Shown: one piece after another, positions 10,901-24,970 of the stretch
How positions within the stretch are numbered: the first letter of the stretch is position 1
Layout of the letters: every line of letters begins with the position of its first letter
Assembly: GCF_000972845.2 (NCBI RefSeq)
Contig: NC_040032.1
Span: forward strand, 15,217,358-15,281,357
Source: Larimichthys crocea
Lineage: Eukaryota > Chordata > Actinopteri > Sciaenidae
Direction: 5' to 3'
Length of the DNA: 64,000 nucleotides
Position numbers and translations under genes: made by a program
Notes under the pieces: model-generated
The model's database searches: none
Told to the model about the DNA's origin: nothing
The model's input: the letters and a program-made list of their open reading frames with translations, nothing else

Positions 10901-13900
10901 GACTAATGATTTTGGAGGTATGGTGTGTGAGCTTGTTCTTACTGGAAACAGTTAACATGTTGAAAAAGCAGAATGAACAATCAGAGCACCATGAAACAGC
11001 TTTATATACCGTATATACATCAAATGCTCCATGACTAATTATTGGAGTCTTATCTCTGCTAGGCTCATATGACTCATATTACCTCTATGGACATGTATTA
11101 CCATAGTCCTGGGTGCTGTGACTTGATCTAACGGATCAAAAGTGACCCCCTTTCATTGCATTTCTTAAGACATGATGTAAAACATTCATATAGTTAACCG
11201 GGAAAGGTTACTGAGGTGATTCCGGCCTCCATTTAGGAGCTAGAGGGCCCGCTGTCACTTGATAAGAAAACTGTCTCTTCAGCACACTTGTTCCCCATCA
11301 CTTGCAGCCCCAGAAAATAAAAATGGACCCAATTTTCAACATTTTTAAAAGGGTAATACAGTATGTTCTCTCAATCCCGTAGGGGAAAATAGTCTGAGTC
11401 AGTTCACAGGCCGATGCGGGCTATAAAATCCAGGACTCGCTTCAAGATGTGGAGAGGAGAGAGGGCTAAAGATCAGCTGGCCTCACAGCACTTGATCCTG
11501 AGGGATATAAAAGCGAGCCGGTCTCCTGGCTCTAGATGCTGAACTCTTGAAGTAGAAAAACTGTCAGATAGGAGCAACTTAGTGATATCAAGACCCTTTA
11601 GGTCTGGTGGTGCAGGGGGGGAAAAAAGGCCAATTAGCTGAAGATGGTGGAGAAAGAACAGCTGGGCAGGGAGGAAAAACAGCACCACAGCTTCATTCAG
11701 TTTGTTCATAAAGGTTAAAGGCTGTGGGGTTTTTTTTGTCAGGAAACAGATCGCTGCCAGTGGAGAAATATGAATATGAGTGTTTCTGACAGCTCTTCCC
11801 ACCTAGAAGCTGTTATTTTGAACATTTTCACATATGTCAGAAACACTTTTATTTGATTGTGCTACACTATGCAAATGATATTCCTCCCACATTTACAGGC
11901 ATATGTTAATATTTAACTTTATTTTTGTGGTTTGTCACACTTTTGCAACGACGACCCTTGATTACAGCCTCTACGTGTCACATCTCTTTCGATGTTGTAA
12001 TATTATTTGGGTTGGTTCATTTACCGTCGATAGATTTGTTATTATCCGTAATAAAGACAAATGGCCCTTAAGCAAATTGTCAGTTTTTGAGCTGCACGTC
12101 GGGATTTTAAGCTCCGAATCAACCCCCCGAAAGCATTAGGATTCAAAGCTGGTTTGACTCTCCATCTCTCCATACTGCAAAAATTATGAGCCGAGTGTTG
12201 TCACAACTGAATCAACCTCCTGTTCAAATATAAAATGGATTATGTCTGACACAAACACACACACAGAGACGAGGAGAGATGCACAAAATCCTGTATCACA
12301 CTTGTACCTTGATGTTCTGCACACAGTAAGCTCGACTAGACTTGGAATGAAACCTAACACCAAACATACAATATCACTATCTTTGCAAAATGAGTTTTCA
12401 TGTTGAATTTGAATCATACTGCAATACAGCTTTGTTTTAAAAGCCTTTTCTCAGTACTGGTAGTGTCACCAGGGGGCGATGTTATCCCCTATGTTTTCTC
12501 TCCTTGTGTGGATTTCAGCATTCATTCCACACAAAGCTTTAAATTTGCAAATCAGACCTTTCTTAAATACAATCCAGTTGTCTATATGATTCAAGCTCTT
12601 TAAGCTTTTTACCATGCAGTAATATTTCAGGATTGCAAACAGCACTTTGTTGTCATGGCATCACTTTCACAATGCAAATACAAGAGTTTAGGAGCCAACA
12701 CTGTGCAGTTGCCAGACCACATTATACATTAATCAATACATAGTTATTAGAGTTCAACAGAAACGTTGGTGCTAATTCTGTTTGGTTTGATTTTGTTTCT
12801 ATTTATTTCATGATGCTTCTTATTATGGCTTTGATTTGAGTTTTATTCATGGTGATGTGTAAAGTTATATAGTTTTGCTTATGAAATATTGATTTCATCT
12901 TCTCTCTGCTTGGACTGCAGGAAGATTAGAGCTGCTACCGGAGAGTCCACACACATAAACAAACGTTTGAAGCGATACGCTGTGCACAAATGCACTGAAT
13001 ATATTTAAATTCCTAAGTGGATGAGGTAACGATAAAGCTGATCTGGACATCTGGGCTTGAGGAAACGGCATCTAAATGGGCAACAAATAAACTATTTTGT
13101 GGGTCCAGGAGGTTTATGTTTGTCAGAATGGTGTGAAAATCAATAGACTCCTGAGGGGGCGGCTGTGCTGTGATAGGCCTGCCGCTCTCTTTGCTGCAGA
13201 GCAGGAATCAGTCAAGGATATTAATCTAAACATCAGTCATGCATGGGGAACACCCCACGAGGAGAATAAGCTTGCTCATCCATGCATCTCCTTGGGGATG
13301 CAAGGGGGGCGGGGGGGCTTTAAGGAAGTGAGTTGAATGGGTAAGTATGTCATGGTATCATCTATCTGGAGATGGTGATGTGGGCTGACTTTAGGCACAC
13401 AAAGGATTTAGGCAATACAAAACAAACCGAAGTAGTTGGCACAGTCATGCATATCTCGCTGAACCACATTACAACAACGTCAGACAGTGACCAGGGAAGA
13501 ACAATACATATCTCGTCCTGTGCGTTAATGTGATTCATCTTACTACTATCTAATCCTGCAGCCATTCGAATAAGCCAGACAAGTGGCTGGATTTATTAAA
13601 ATTCAACATCAGTCCATTTTCTCATTACCTACAATATGCTGCATTTCATTTTCTCTCATCACTGCTATAAAATGTCTGCTCTGCTTTTTTCCCTTCTTAC
13701 TCGTACTGGGTTATCTTCCTAAGGACAAGTACAGCTGTCGAGTTGTTTCCTCCATGAGGGTACCCCATACTGACTCCAGGGCATCTCAGCATTTCACTCC
13801 ACGGCTAATCTAATGTACCACGAGTGTCAAGTGTGCTAACAGGCCACGGGAACGTGCCAACACAGTCCATATTAATTTGCCAATCGATGGCGTAGCGGAA

Positions 13901-15454
13901 GTTGAAAATCATGGGTGGAATTTGAAATGACTCCAAACTCCTGGAGATGCAGGCATGCTGAGAGGAGGCAGATTTTTGTAACCCAATCTATATTCAGCTA
14001 AAAGTACTCACTGTAGAAGTCACTGTTAGAAGTCAATGATACTCATACGTTTGTTGAAGAAATGTTAAATAATTGCAGAGGTTTCAGGAGAGTCAAGCTG
14101 CATTTCCTAGACTTACGTCTGTCTATGTATGTTGGTACAGTTTTATTGAGCCTCATGTCTCCTCCTAACTTTTCTCCATGTTTTCTACCAGTCATAACAT
14201 TATTTATTTCCAAATCCATTTGTTAGTCATCCATAGTCTGTCTGAAGCCACGGGGGTCTTTGCTTGTCCCAGCAGCAGAGTGCAGCGTCACATCTGAAAG
14301 GCAGATGAATAGCCTCGTCGTAATGTTTAGACCAGCCAGTCTGCTCTCGTACGCTCGAGGAATCATCAACGCTTATGAAGCGATCTCTTCCCGGGAAGAT
14401 AAAATGACACAGTCAACTGCCCACAAATGGTTGCTCTTTTATATATTTTGGCAGCTTATGTGAAGTGTGCAGATGTGGCAATGACATGCAGCAAATAAAA
14501 ATCACAGCCATGAAAGGTGCATTTGACTCATTAGTAAGATCTAGCGGCAGCTGTAGAAGCCAGCATGAAGAAGACACACAGTACTGCAGTTAAGATACAT
14601 AAACTATCTCAACCTTAATTACATTTTTACACTGGCAAGCACATTGTAGTGCCGTAAGGTCCAAATCAAGGTATATACCCTGTCAGTGCAGGAGTACTAA
14701 ATGGGTCAAACTCGTGTACTTAATTATGCATTGTGCACCACTTAAGGCACTAGAGGGCACAGCACACTAATAGTTTGTGTTGCTGTTGAGTGAACCTATA
14801 AGGCAATGTGATTAATATTTATGACTTTTCCAGTAAATACAAACACTTTTACACTTCTGTATTTCTGTGGAACGAGAGTATTTGAATATTTAAAATGATT
14901 GGATTCAAATTTTATTCTCACATGTACTCAAAACAAGCAACCTAATTAACAACAAAGCTACAAAAACCTTCCCCAGAAAGCTCTCCAGGCAAAGTGTCTG
15001 CCTGCAGACCGCAGGGCTCCAGCTCCTGAACTAATCGCTGAAAGAAGAAGCATACACCGGGGGGGCCACGCTATCTTGTTCAGTGTGAACCGCCGAGCTG
15101 AGCCGAGGTTCTGGAAAGTGCCAATATTACAAGGTGTCATCAAAATGGAGAGGCCCTAGAGGGAGGAGAAGTGAGAGTAAACAATGCTGTTGTAGTCTAG
15201 TTTTACTTGAGACATTAGTTTGTATGTTGGACATAATAAAATCACAGAAAACTTTATAATAACTTATACACTGACCTGATGATGATGTTTTAGTAGTTAG
15301 GGCATTGTACATGGTATTTAGTAAGTCAATATGCAGGAGAGTTTGAGTATTAATAGTATTACTTCTCTCTATTTGCTGCTCTGTTTATCTTCAGTTATTT
15401 TATCAAATAAATGCAGCAAAAATACTTTAGAAAAAAATAAAACTTATCATCTAG

Positions 15455-15900
15455 TGTCACAGTTTTGTTTAAGAAGTGAACCCAAATGCAGACGGTGAAG
15501 GTGAGTGAACAAAAAGTAACTTTAATAACTTACAGATCAGCATGAGGAACACAAAAGGTGGCTAAGAAAGTCCAGGCAAAAACAAACTGGTTCTATCAAT
15601 TCAAGAAAAGTCCAACAAAGAAAAATACACTAAGAGCAGAAACATGGGGAGAAGCACAAAGCCTGAACAAAACAGGACTGGGAGACACAAGTGATGACCC
15701 GGCAAATGAAGCCAAGGAACAAAACACAAGTGAAGGCAAGCTGATGAGACACAAGTGAACTAATAAAGGACAGGTGAGACCGGTCATACATGAGGAGGGA
15801 GGAGAGTTACAACAAAGATAAATAAATATAAATAATAAATAGATATACTCAGGTAAATACAAGGTGTCATGTCTTACTGGGACAGAACAAAGACAGTGTT
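15455..15900. repeat. Dispersed non-coding repeat
   Basis: The run GAACCCAAATGCAGACGGTG, then CTGGGAGACACAAGTGATGA, then AAGTGAACTAATAAAGGACA and AAGGTGTCATGTCTTACTGG follows the order of a fish repeat I have seen widely. The start TAGTGTCACAG and end GGTGTCATGTC hint at weak terminal similarity. The class is unknown. Confidence 0.45.
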
Positions 15901-17699
15901 GTTATGTGTTGTTTTACTCTGACGAGTTAAAATGTCCTCAGTGAAAAAGGATCATGTGAAGTGAACCCCTCATAGCAGCTACATGTGACACACTCTATTT
16001 TGCTGCTGAATAAATCAAACGCACCCTTTGAAAAAATGGCGGTCTGTTTGAGCTTTCAACACCTCATGCTTGGCTGGAGTCCTGTTAATGCAACAAACAC
16101 TTACCTGTTCATCATATAGACATTAATCATCAAGCTCACCTGCAACCAGTGACTTTGTGCACCTGTCACCTGTTGTCCTGGAGGTGAAGGTTTTTTTTTT
16201 GTGTGTGTGTGTCCTGCTGTCTGGAGATTGTCTGGAGTTTGGGACCACAGGGAGTCTGGCAGGGAGCTGCTCCACTTCAGCAAGGTAGGTAAACTTTTCT
16301 ACCGTGTTTCTACTTGAATACTTCTGTTCGTACACTTCTATGTAGTACACTGTGTACTTCTATGGCTGTTGTGCTCTCACCTGAGATGACAGTCACATCA
16401 TCTGACTGCCAAATTGTAACCGGGCGACGACATTTGTCTACTGAAATATGAATATAAAACATATGTACAACTCATATATGTTATATTGCTGCATTCACTG
16501 CAGCCGTTTCAGCTCCAGCAGCTTCTCCATTTTCAGTGTTATGATTGCACCATCAATCTACTCACATTACACTTATTTTGCCATAATTGACAGTGTGAAC
16601 TTAGGCGTGTACTCAAAAAAAAAGCAAGTGTAAGAATGGAAGTATGCAAATAAAGACACAGTGTTTGTGAATCTATGACCTCTTCAGTCTGTTTACATGT
16701 TTTACAAAATGGCTGCCGAGACTTCCGGTGGTTTGCTCTGCAGAGTTGTTTGTGGTCGCTTTCTTGTCATTTCTGCTGTAAAACCGTTTAATTTTAACCA
16801 CGAATGAAGTTCTAGTGGTGTTTCTTTCTCTTGGTTGGCATATGACATATATTATGATGCTTTCATGTCATTTATATACTCAAATGTTAAGAGCTGTGTT
16901 TGTTTTGCTGCTATTTTCCTGTCACCTTGTTGTCGTTTTTTGCTTTTGGCACATGTCTCACTGTACGTCTTTTGGCATTCAGGATGTAGATGTGTCCGTT
17001 GTTCACTCACATCATTCTCACCTTCATTGGAAACTCTTTTTTTTTGGCTCCCAGCGTAGGCCGTTCACATTTTCCTCATATTCAGCTCAGCGCTAGAGGA
17101 ATATTTCAAAGTAATGGCTTAATGTGACGGCTATGTTTTACTAATTTCAGCAATTACATCTAAAGTGCTGAGCCTCTGTTCTATAGTTCATAATGCAGCT
17201 GCACTTAAAGTCAACTTAAACTCACACACGCACACACTTATGGTCATCTGCTGCCCAACATTTTTTTTTTTCGTGAGTTTAATTATTTACTGCACAGATG
17301 CCATTTGCCTGTTGTTTGGCTAAGATTCATCTCAGTTCATCCATTTATTCTCTGCAGTGTTTAGAAGTGCTTTGTTGGGTAAAGGCCACATGACAACTGG
17401 CGTCGGCACTAAGTGGATTCTCCATAATCTGGCATCAGGTTGTGTAATGTGATTTTTGGTGTGGTGGAGTTTATTACTGCCACTCTGTCTCTGCAGAGTG
17501 ACGCCGCGCGTTGGGCCTTGCTGCGAATCAACCTCGTACGTTTTGCGTTTTGCTTTCATATTAATCTGTCGGCTGACTGAAACGTTAAGATATATTTCTG
17601 CACCTTTTGGCTGCAGCGTCCAGAACTGCACGTCTGTAAGACTGAAGACTCCCCCGAGTGGATTTTTGGGTGGGCCGGATGATAACTGGGGACTTCTTT

Positions 17700-17835
17700 G
17701 GGCTGCAATCCATCCATGCATCCACCCAGCCATTTCCTGTAAACGCTTCTCCTTATCAGGGTTGCAGGGGGCTGGAGCGTATCCCAGCTGGCACTGGGCA
17801 AGAGGCGGGGTACACCATGGACATGTCGCCTTTGG
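17700..17835. repeat. Teleost short interspersed repeat (partial)
   Basis: CCATCCATGCATCCACCCAG, then GCTTCTCCTTATCAGGGTTG, GAGCGTATCCCAGCTGGCAC and AAGAGGCGGGGTACACCATG. Same family as 8215-8375 and 33123-33385. It accounts for part of the long open frames on both strands here. Confidence 0.75.
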
Positions 17836-20644
17836 GTTGTGGTATTCTTTATGTTTTTTTTAATGAACTCTGACAGACACATGACTGCATCTTTATTCAC
17901 TGCAAAGAGCAACAAAAGAGGATGGAAACAATTTGTCAGCAGCCCCACAAATAAACCTCAGTAGTAAAAAAAAAAAGGTGGATACTTTTAACGAGAGGTT
18001 AAAAACCGAGGGGAAGCATCTGTCATGTCTGTCAGGATTAAGTAGAGATCCGATATCAGCTTCCCTCTCGTCTTGGTTTGCACATCAATGAGAGGGTCAG
18101 TGTAAACGCGTGGATTTCTTTTCTTATACTAGAAGAAAACACTGACTTCACATCACAGTGACTTGTATAAATCTAAACCTGGCATTTGAAAGCAGTCATC
18201 CTGTGAAAAACATATTTGTGTGGATCTCAGGCATTTTATTACTGATTCTTTGACTTTGCTCATTATTTTTGTGACACTCTCCCTCATATTGTTCTTTACT
18301 CCTGTTATGTTATGCATATGTTTCCATCTTCTATGTGTTTGTCAGTACTCTCTTTCTACCTTGCATGTTATTCAAACAGAGCTATTATCCCCGTAGAAGA
18401 TAACCTCAAACTACTGACTAATGGTGAATATGCAGAGGCTTTATTCTGCTGTCTGAACAGATGTGGTGCAGCTCCGATAAACAAAGCACTATATGTCCAT
18501 GGAGCTTGTATGAACAACAGCTCGTGAACGTACAATGGATTGTTTCATTTATCATAGCAACAATAAGCGAGCAAACATCCCTATATGTCCACGTAGGGGG
18601 TTTTAGAGAGCTAATTATCCCCTGGCATGCTGAGAAAAGAGGCGTTTTAGCTCGAGACATAAAACCATTCCTGTGCAGCTGAAGGCACCTACAGGGCAGT
18701 GGCGATTGGACCACGGCCAGGCGGCAACCTTCAGACTCTGTTGACGACATCTCGACCTTGTTTGTTGAAAATGCTCACGTAATGTTCACGTTGAAACCCC
18801 TCTGCTTTGTTCACTGCTCTGTGCAGACTTCATTTTTAGATCTCTGTTGCGCTGTAGAAATCTCAGGATTAGATGGTGATATTGTGGATATTACTGATGC
18901 AGCAAAAACCTTGCTGGGGATATTTGTCAGGTTTCTCATAGAGAAGAGCTTTGAGGATTTGCACATTTTACTTGCTAAATCATTTATGAAGTCAAATGGG
19001 TGAATTGTTGCAGCACCTTCTGGCCAGCAATAGGTTTATATGTTCTCTCTGACTAACTTGCACCTTTTTTATATGATGTTTCCACAGCAGCTTTCAGGTG
19101 GGAGCACAGGTATTTGCTCCCTGTTGGGCACTGAACAACAGCATCTTTCATAGTAAAACGTTTACATCCTGACCCCTAAAATACTTGAGGGATAAACATT
19201 TCTGATCTGGGATACTTCCAGATATTCACAGCAATATTATTGAGTGTTTTTGTTCCCTCCGCAGGATGTCCTCACCCTATCCTGCCTGATTTTTATCCCG
19301 AACAAATCAGCGTAAACACCGCAAACAAAGACCACAGCCTCGGCAGTGACACAAAGAATCAGACAAAAACACTTCTTCAGACGAGCCTCTGAAGGAACAT
19401 CGGTCCACTTTGAAAGTTTTTTTTTTTTGAGGCTTGAATGTGACCAAGAAAAACTTTTTTTTTTTTTTTTTATAACTCCGAGACAAAATACAACGTCCTT
19501 TTTAATCCCCATTTCCATTCGCTACATCTCATACAGTTAGAACATGAACGAGACAGGGCAACATACAGAGTCCAGTCACTGAGCATATACGGTGGAGAGC
19601 AAACTTCCCCCAACAAAAACACAAAGTCCACCATGTTCCTGGAGCCTGACTTTGTGGGGGAAGTCTTTGATCTCTCTCAATGCGTAGGGACATGCAGTGA
19701 AATTGCTGGAGAGAGAACACAGTGTGTACAACTCTGCTTGCAGACAGCTGCTAATTCACAGTTAGGTTTGAGAAAAGTGCACACAAGGTACTGATCTTGT
19801 AAGTAGCTCGATGAATATTACCTCTACTGTACTGTACGTCTTTTTAAAATGCCATAACACGTAGTGTTACAGAGCTCATTGTAAGACAGCGGTACTTAAT
19901 CGGATGTAAAAATAAATGACGTGACATATCAATATTCACAAAAACTATTGGAATTGATTTCACAATATCTACAAATTCACAACTTGGTAACATTATTCTG
20001 AGCATTTAGAATTGTTGCCATTTAGTTTATAATAATTTCTTCAGTTTCTCTATTTGTCTACGGCTTTTCTACCCATCAAGAGATTTGCATCAATGCTGCA
20101 GAGGTTATGTCGTATAAAACATATACTATTTAATGCTGTACTGAATAGCATAAATATATTCCTATAGTAATATACTCTTAATATACTGTATCTTATAGGA
20201 TGACATGTTTCTGCTGACGTTAACTCTGGCCCTGTGAGGGGGAAAAACATTAGCCACATGAAGCACACGATCATAACCAAAGCTAAATGGCAACAATACA
20301 GTAGAGTCGTGTTCATCAAATCCCCTCAGCAACAAACTCTGGTGCCAGTACATGAACATGCTCCATGCTTAAGTCTTCAAACTACTGTTTCATTACAGTT
20401 TCTTCCTCTTTTTTAAAAATTAATTCATTTATTTTTTTTTAAAGGTGATCAATCATCTCACCGTTTCATGTTTTGTTTCAAGTCTGTCAGTCTGAGCGGT
20501 TTGGATGACACAGATTCTACTGCAAGTTCAGCTGCAGAGTTTCGTGCTTCTGTCACTCTGGAAGTGTTTTTTACCCATTTTTCTTTTGCAACACACAAGA
20601 TATGTGAATAATAAAAAAAAAAAAGGTGCTAATAAATGACCAAT

Positions 20645-20780
20645 CAGGAGGGCGCCTTGGTGGTTGCACACCCCCTTAGTCTTTGCTGCAGTGACCCAGG
20701 TTCAGCTCCAGCCTGTGGCCCTTTTCCTGTGTGCTATGTCCTTTCCATTTCTGTGCTTTCCTGTCTGGGATGTGTCTGGT
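20645..20780 (+). repeat. tRNA-like SINE (plus)
   Basis: It starts GGAGGGCGCCTTGGTGGTTG, has a box-B-like AGGTTCAGCTCCAGCCTG and a body CTTTTCCTGTGTGCTATGTC, and ends in CTTTCCTGTCTGGGA. It is the opposite orientation of the 4790-4990 copy. Confidence 0.6.
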
Positions 20781-20844
20781 AAAACAAAGACTTAAATATT
20801 AATATGCAGTGTAGCGATGTATACATTACATTCAAGAATGAAGC

Positions 20845-21125
20845 CACTGGCAGTATAAAGAATGGACGGCGTATATGTGACGTCACCAACAGGTTTCCGA
20901 AGAGCTGTTTTAAAGCTTAAAATCTGTGGTGCTGGCCGCCGCCGTCGCCAAGCTGGCAGTCCTGCCCTCTTTCGTCTCCTGGGTGAGACGTGGATCATTG
21001 GCGGATCTGCTTGTTTTTTGTACCAGGCTGTAAACATGTCTTATGGAGGCTGACTCACTTCTGGAGCCAGCTTCAAGTGGCCGTTTGAGAAAATGCAATT
21101 TTTGGCACCACTGCATTGGCTCACG
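20845..21125 (-). repeat. Family-A dispersed repeat, copy 1 (minus, internally deleted)
   Basis: The words CACTGGCAGTATAAAGAATG and TGTGACGTCACCAACAGG match the family's right end reversed. TTGTACCAGGCTGTAAACAT and the stretch to ACCACTGCATTGGCT match its left part. The middle third is missing compared with the copy at 34637-35075. Confidence 0.75.
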
Positions 21126-22189
21126 GAGGTTAGTGCTAGAGTAAAACCAGCCAACAAATCTCCTGGTAAACCATTTTCGATCTCAGGGATGAAAGAGTGA
21201 AAGAAATGCCCTCCATCTGAAAGAAGGAGCTCTTTATAAATATATTGGTCATTTAACATTTAAGGGGCACATTGCTCTCCTGTTAAGAATTTTATAAGTA
21301 TTGATATTTTTCACGAGTCACCCACAAAACTCCTTTTTATAAATGAGAATGGGATTAAAATCTTTTACACAAGTAAACAGTCCTGAAAGTACGAATGTGA
21401 ATGTCTCTTTGGTCGTCTAGCCAAAGGCGCTCGAGCACATCGTGATATTTATGACTGAGGTGTCACTCAGAGGACGACTGTCTTTGAGGCAAGTTATTTC
21501 ACAAAGACGGTTCAAATGCTGCTGCTGCTGCTTCTCATAAGTACTTACCTCCGGTACCTCGATCGCATTACACAGAGGAATCATGCATAAACATTACGGC
21601 GCTCTGTGTCATCAGATCCTGAATTAGCAGCAGCCAGCAGGCTTTAAACACCCTCAGCTGATGTGTATCATAAATCAGTTAGTTTGAGACAAAATGATAA
21701 GAATCACGTCTGAAAAAGAGACACGGCGCCTCGCTGCAGTCCTCAGTAGTGAAATATGTTTGATTCAAGAAGCATCAGAAGTCCGACCGTCTGGTCGTTG
21801 TTTGTGTTGTGCTGAAAAATACGAGGAAGTCTTAAAAAACGCTGTATTGTTTCGAATATGAAAAAGGTTTACCAGGAGATATTCATTCAGGCTGAAGTGA
21901 CCAATATGTCCTCTAGACATGAATTTAATTTCCTCTACAATGTCAAATAGTTTGAAAAACAATGTCATAATGAAATGCATAATAAATGTCCGATCTATTG
22001 TTTGAATCCAAAACAGGATAGGACAGGATTGTCCTCTAGTTTCTTAAATCTAAGCTTAACCTGCAATTCTCTAGTTCAAAATGTCACTTGAATTTGTTTT
22101 CCAAGGTGGAAACTACATCACTGACAGTTGAGAGAGCATTTCCCCCCCTGCTCAGCTCCCTTTTCCTCTTCCTAAGTCCATCTACGTTC

Positions 22190-22735
22190 CAACCCTCACC
22201 TATGGTCTTGGGCAGTGACTGAAAGAATGAGACCGCAGGACACGAGTGACCGAAATGAGCTTCCTCGGTCGGGGGGCTGGGCTCCATACTGCACCAGGAG
22301 CATCAGAAATGGAGCGTTTCGCCCACCAGACTTTGTTAACTTGCCCCTCTTCCGATGGGGTTTAAAACCTCGACTAGAACGGCCGTAATTAGCTCTATCG
22401 GCTGCGTCCCGGTAGAGTTTAGCCTTTAGAGATAGGGTAAGGAGCTCGGACATTCGGAGTGAGTTAGAGTTGCTACTCCTTTTTGTGTGGAAAGGAGCCA
22501 GCTGAGGTGGCATGTGCATCTGATTTAAAATGCCTCCTGGGCACTTTCCTTTGGAGGTACCACCAACTGGTAGAAAACCCTGCGGCAGACCCAGAACCTA
22601 CAGGGACTACATAGCCTATCTCGCCTGGGGGGGTGCCTCGGGATCGCCTAGGAGGAATACATTACTGAGGAGAGGGATGTCTGGAACACCCTGCTAGACC
22701 TGCTGCTAACACGACCCAACCCTGGATAATGAACT
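22190..22735 (+). mobile_element. LINE reverse-transcriptase C-terminal relic
   Basis: The plus strand reads CTCACCTATGGTCTTGGGCA, then CCGAAATGAGCTTCCTC, and after an interruption TTTAGAGATAGGGTAAGGAG, GAGCCAGCTGAGGTGGCATG, ATGCCTCCTGGGCACTTTCC and GGCAGACCCAGAACCTACAG, ending near CGACCCAACCCTGG. This is the familiar C-terminal tail of a common fish non-LTR retrotransposon (RDRVRSS ... RWHLIRMPPG ... GRPRTxRDYI). Stops and frameshifts show it is dead. About 140 bp at 22287-22428 do not belong to the expected order. Confidence 0.75.
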
Positions 22736-24399
22736 GCAGTTTGTGTGCTCGTGCACCTCCATACTTGTATGTAGTGCCACCTCACCGTGTGTGTTGGTAC
22801 ACTTAATTAAAGCTAAAATCTGTGTGCTAGCAAATGAGGGTAAAAACACTTTCAGAACTCTGTGCCAGCCGTAAGTTATTAGCATCACATCAATATGCAC
22901 AAATAATTGGAGTTTAAGTGCATTTATGCAGATGTTGCCGAGGTTATGAGTAGGTAATTGATGAGTAACTGGGATGAACTACAGAAACATTGATACTAAG
23001 CCCTATTTCAGTGTGACAAACACCATTATCGGAGGTTGCAGACATACACGTGTACAGATTGTCATGCATTAACCTATGACTGATACATTGTACATGTTTC
23101 GTGTTATTAACACACCTTTTTAAAAGAGGCCACCACAACACAGTTCACTCCATTCTCCTATGCTTACCGTTGAAGATACAGTTTGACAACATCTGCTGCA
23201 TGTCGGGGTCTAAAGTACAGCGGTTATCTCTACTTAAAATAATGCAAAAATATCCAGAGTGCATCCAGCAAATAAAAGAAACATCTGTATAAACACGTAC
23301 CAAGTTCAGCACACGACAAAGATACAGATGTCGCTTAACAAACGGAAAGAAAAGAAATTGGAGACAGTCACCACAGCTGGAGACAAATCTAATTTTCAAC
23401 TTTGACAGAGGTTTTCTCTTCATTTTGATCACAATAATTCAATTTTATTTTATTGCTGAAGAAATCTAGTGGTCTTTTTTAACTAATTTGGCAGCACAGC
23501 CATCTCCAGCGGCGTCAGGGTCTCCAAAATTAGCACAGAAGTACAGTATGACTGTGACATATTGGCCTTTTTGTTGTCTACTTCAAAACACAAAAACAGT
23601 ACAGCATATGTAGACAATCAAATCGACACCAATATATTTTACACAATTAAGTAGGGCAATAGTACAACATGAATCAAAATCTTACAGATAAATCATAACG
23701 GAGCCAAAACCAGCTGAAACACGACAAATAAAGAGTGTCTGGTATGACGTGAATGTATAAAACGTGTGGCGTCATTTGCATTTGCATGGATAGAAGGTAT
23801 AATAAACTGCAATTCAGGATTTCGACTTCAGTCTGAGGTAATGGTGGTAGTCTGTTTTGACTGCTCGGCTCATGAGCCAAACCATAAACGCACACGCATA
23901 ATTGTTCGGGACTACGCCTGGATCCTTTTAATCATCTTTTTTTTTTTTTTTCAGAGGCAGAGGTCTGTTAACCTTCCACGCTAATGGGCCAATTTTACAC
24001 TGGCTGCCTGCCGCACAGGGCACGGCGCTCGCGGACACCAGTTTGCATGTGGTACTAACACACAGATCGTTGTGCATACGTGTGCTGTAAATGTGTGAGC
24101 GCGTTTTTTTTTTTTATTTCTTTTTGTATTCACCAAGGCACATAGCTTCTCTATCATTGAACATACTCAGCCAGTTAAAACAATGAGAGCCACTGAACTA
24201 GAAAATGTACAGGCAGCCCCCGTGGGACGCGAAAGCAATTCCAGATGATACTACATTGGGTCTGTTGAGATTCAGCACGAGCTGAAGGCCAGACAGTGAC
24301 GATTATTAATGATGTTCCTATGGAACTATGCAGGCTGCCCGCCCTCCAGCTAACGGAGTACACAGGAAAGCAACCGACAAATGGCTCCTATGGCATGTT

Positions 24400-24970
24400 T
24401 TTATTTTTATTTTTTACCTCTGAAATGCATCAGTGTGTCCGTGTGCGTGCATGTGGGTCAACTCAATGGATGTGTCACAACCTTATCGTCGATAATGAGC
24501 TACGATGAAAACTTCAAAAGGCATGTTCGCTCTAACTTATTAGAAGCAAAGCGCAAACATGTCAAAACATAGTGAAAACACAATTTTGACTACGCTACGA
24601 AACGGCAAGCAAGTCAAGATACAGCAGAGGAACACTTGGTTACTCACGACGATGAGAGGGGGGGACGGGGTGGGATCGTGGGGACGGGGTATCAGGGCCA
24701 GAGCTAAGTGTGGACTGGGGGAGAAAATAAATGCTACACAAACACAGTCTGATATGATGATGTGCTCCCTCCCAAGCTTCGCTATTACACGTGAATCTAC
24801 TGAAATGTTTAAGATTTGCCTTCCATCTATACAGACGTGCAAAATATCAAAAACAGACACACACAGACGCGCGCACACACACACTCGATAAGATGTAATG
24901 GACTTGGCCTCCTGCAAACCTGTCTACCCTTTTCGAAACGAACCAGATCAAGCCTAACATTTGGTCAAAT
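24400..24970 (-). other. gabra3: Probable gabra3 3' UTR with tandem AATAAA signals
   Basis: Two AATAAA hexamers lie on the minus strand at 24400-24405 and 24406-24411, about 560 nt past the gabra3 stop codon, followed in transcript sense by a T/G-containing stretch. Another AATAAA lies at 24113-24118, so longer 3' ends are possible. No repeat interrupts 24420-24970, which fits a retained UTR. This is inference from signals only; RNA 3'-end data would settle it. Confidence 0.4.

Larger units (their letters stand above)
6961..24399. other. Gene-free spacer between gabra3 3' end and tmem164 promoter
   Basis: I find no exon with both plausible splice sites and a recognisable protein in this 17-kb stretch. 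It holds an AT microsatellite and LINE/SINE-type tail (7191-7985), a teleost short repeat (8215-8375), a MITE-like element (8438-8640), a LINE tail (9660-9840), a perfect hairpin (9968-10004), an L1-type LINE relic (10380-10900), a dispersed repeat (15455-15900), another short repeat (17700-17835), a SINE (20645-20780), one family-A repeat (20845-21125) and a LINE reverse-transcriptase relic (22190-22735). The rest, notably 11000-15400 and 16300-20600, shows nothing I can name. Part of 23000-24400 could still be gabra3 3' UTR. Confidence 0.7.

Noticed and set aside
17332..17863. Overlapping open frames of about 135 codons on both strands
   Set aside because: Partly inside a common short repeat and without known protein similarity; both strands open suggests composition rather than coding.
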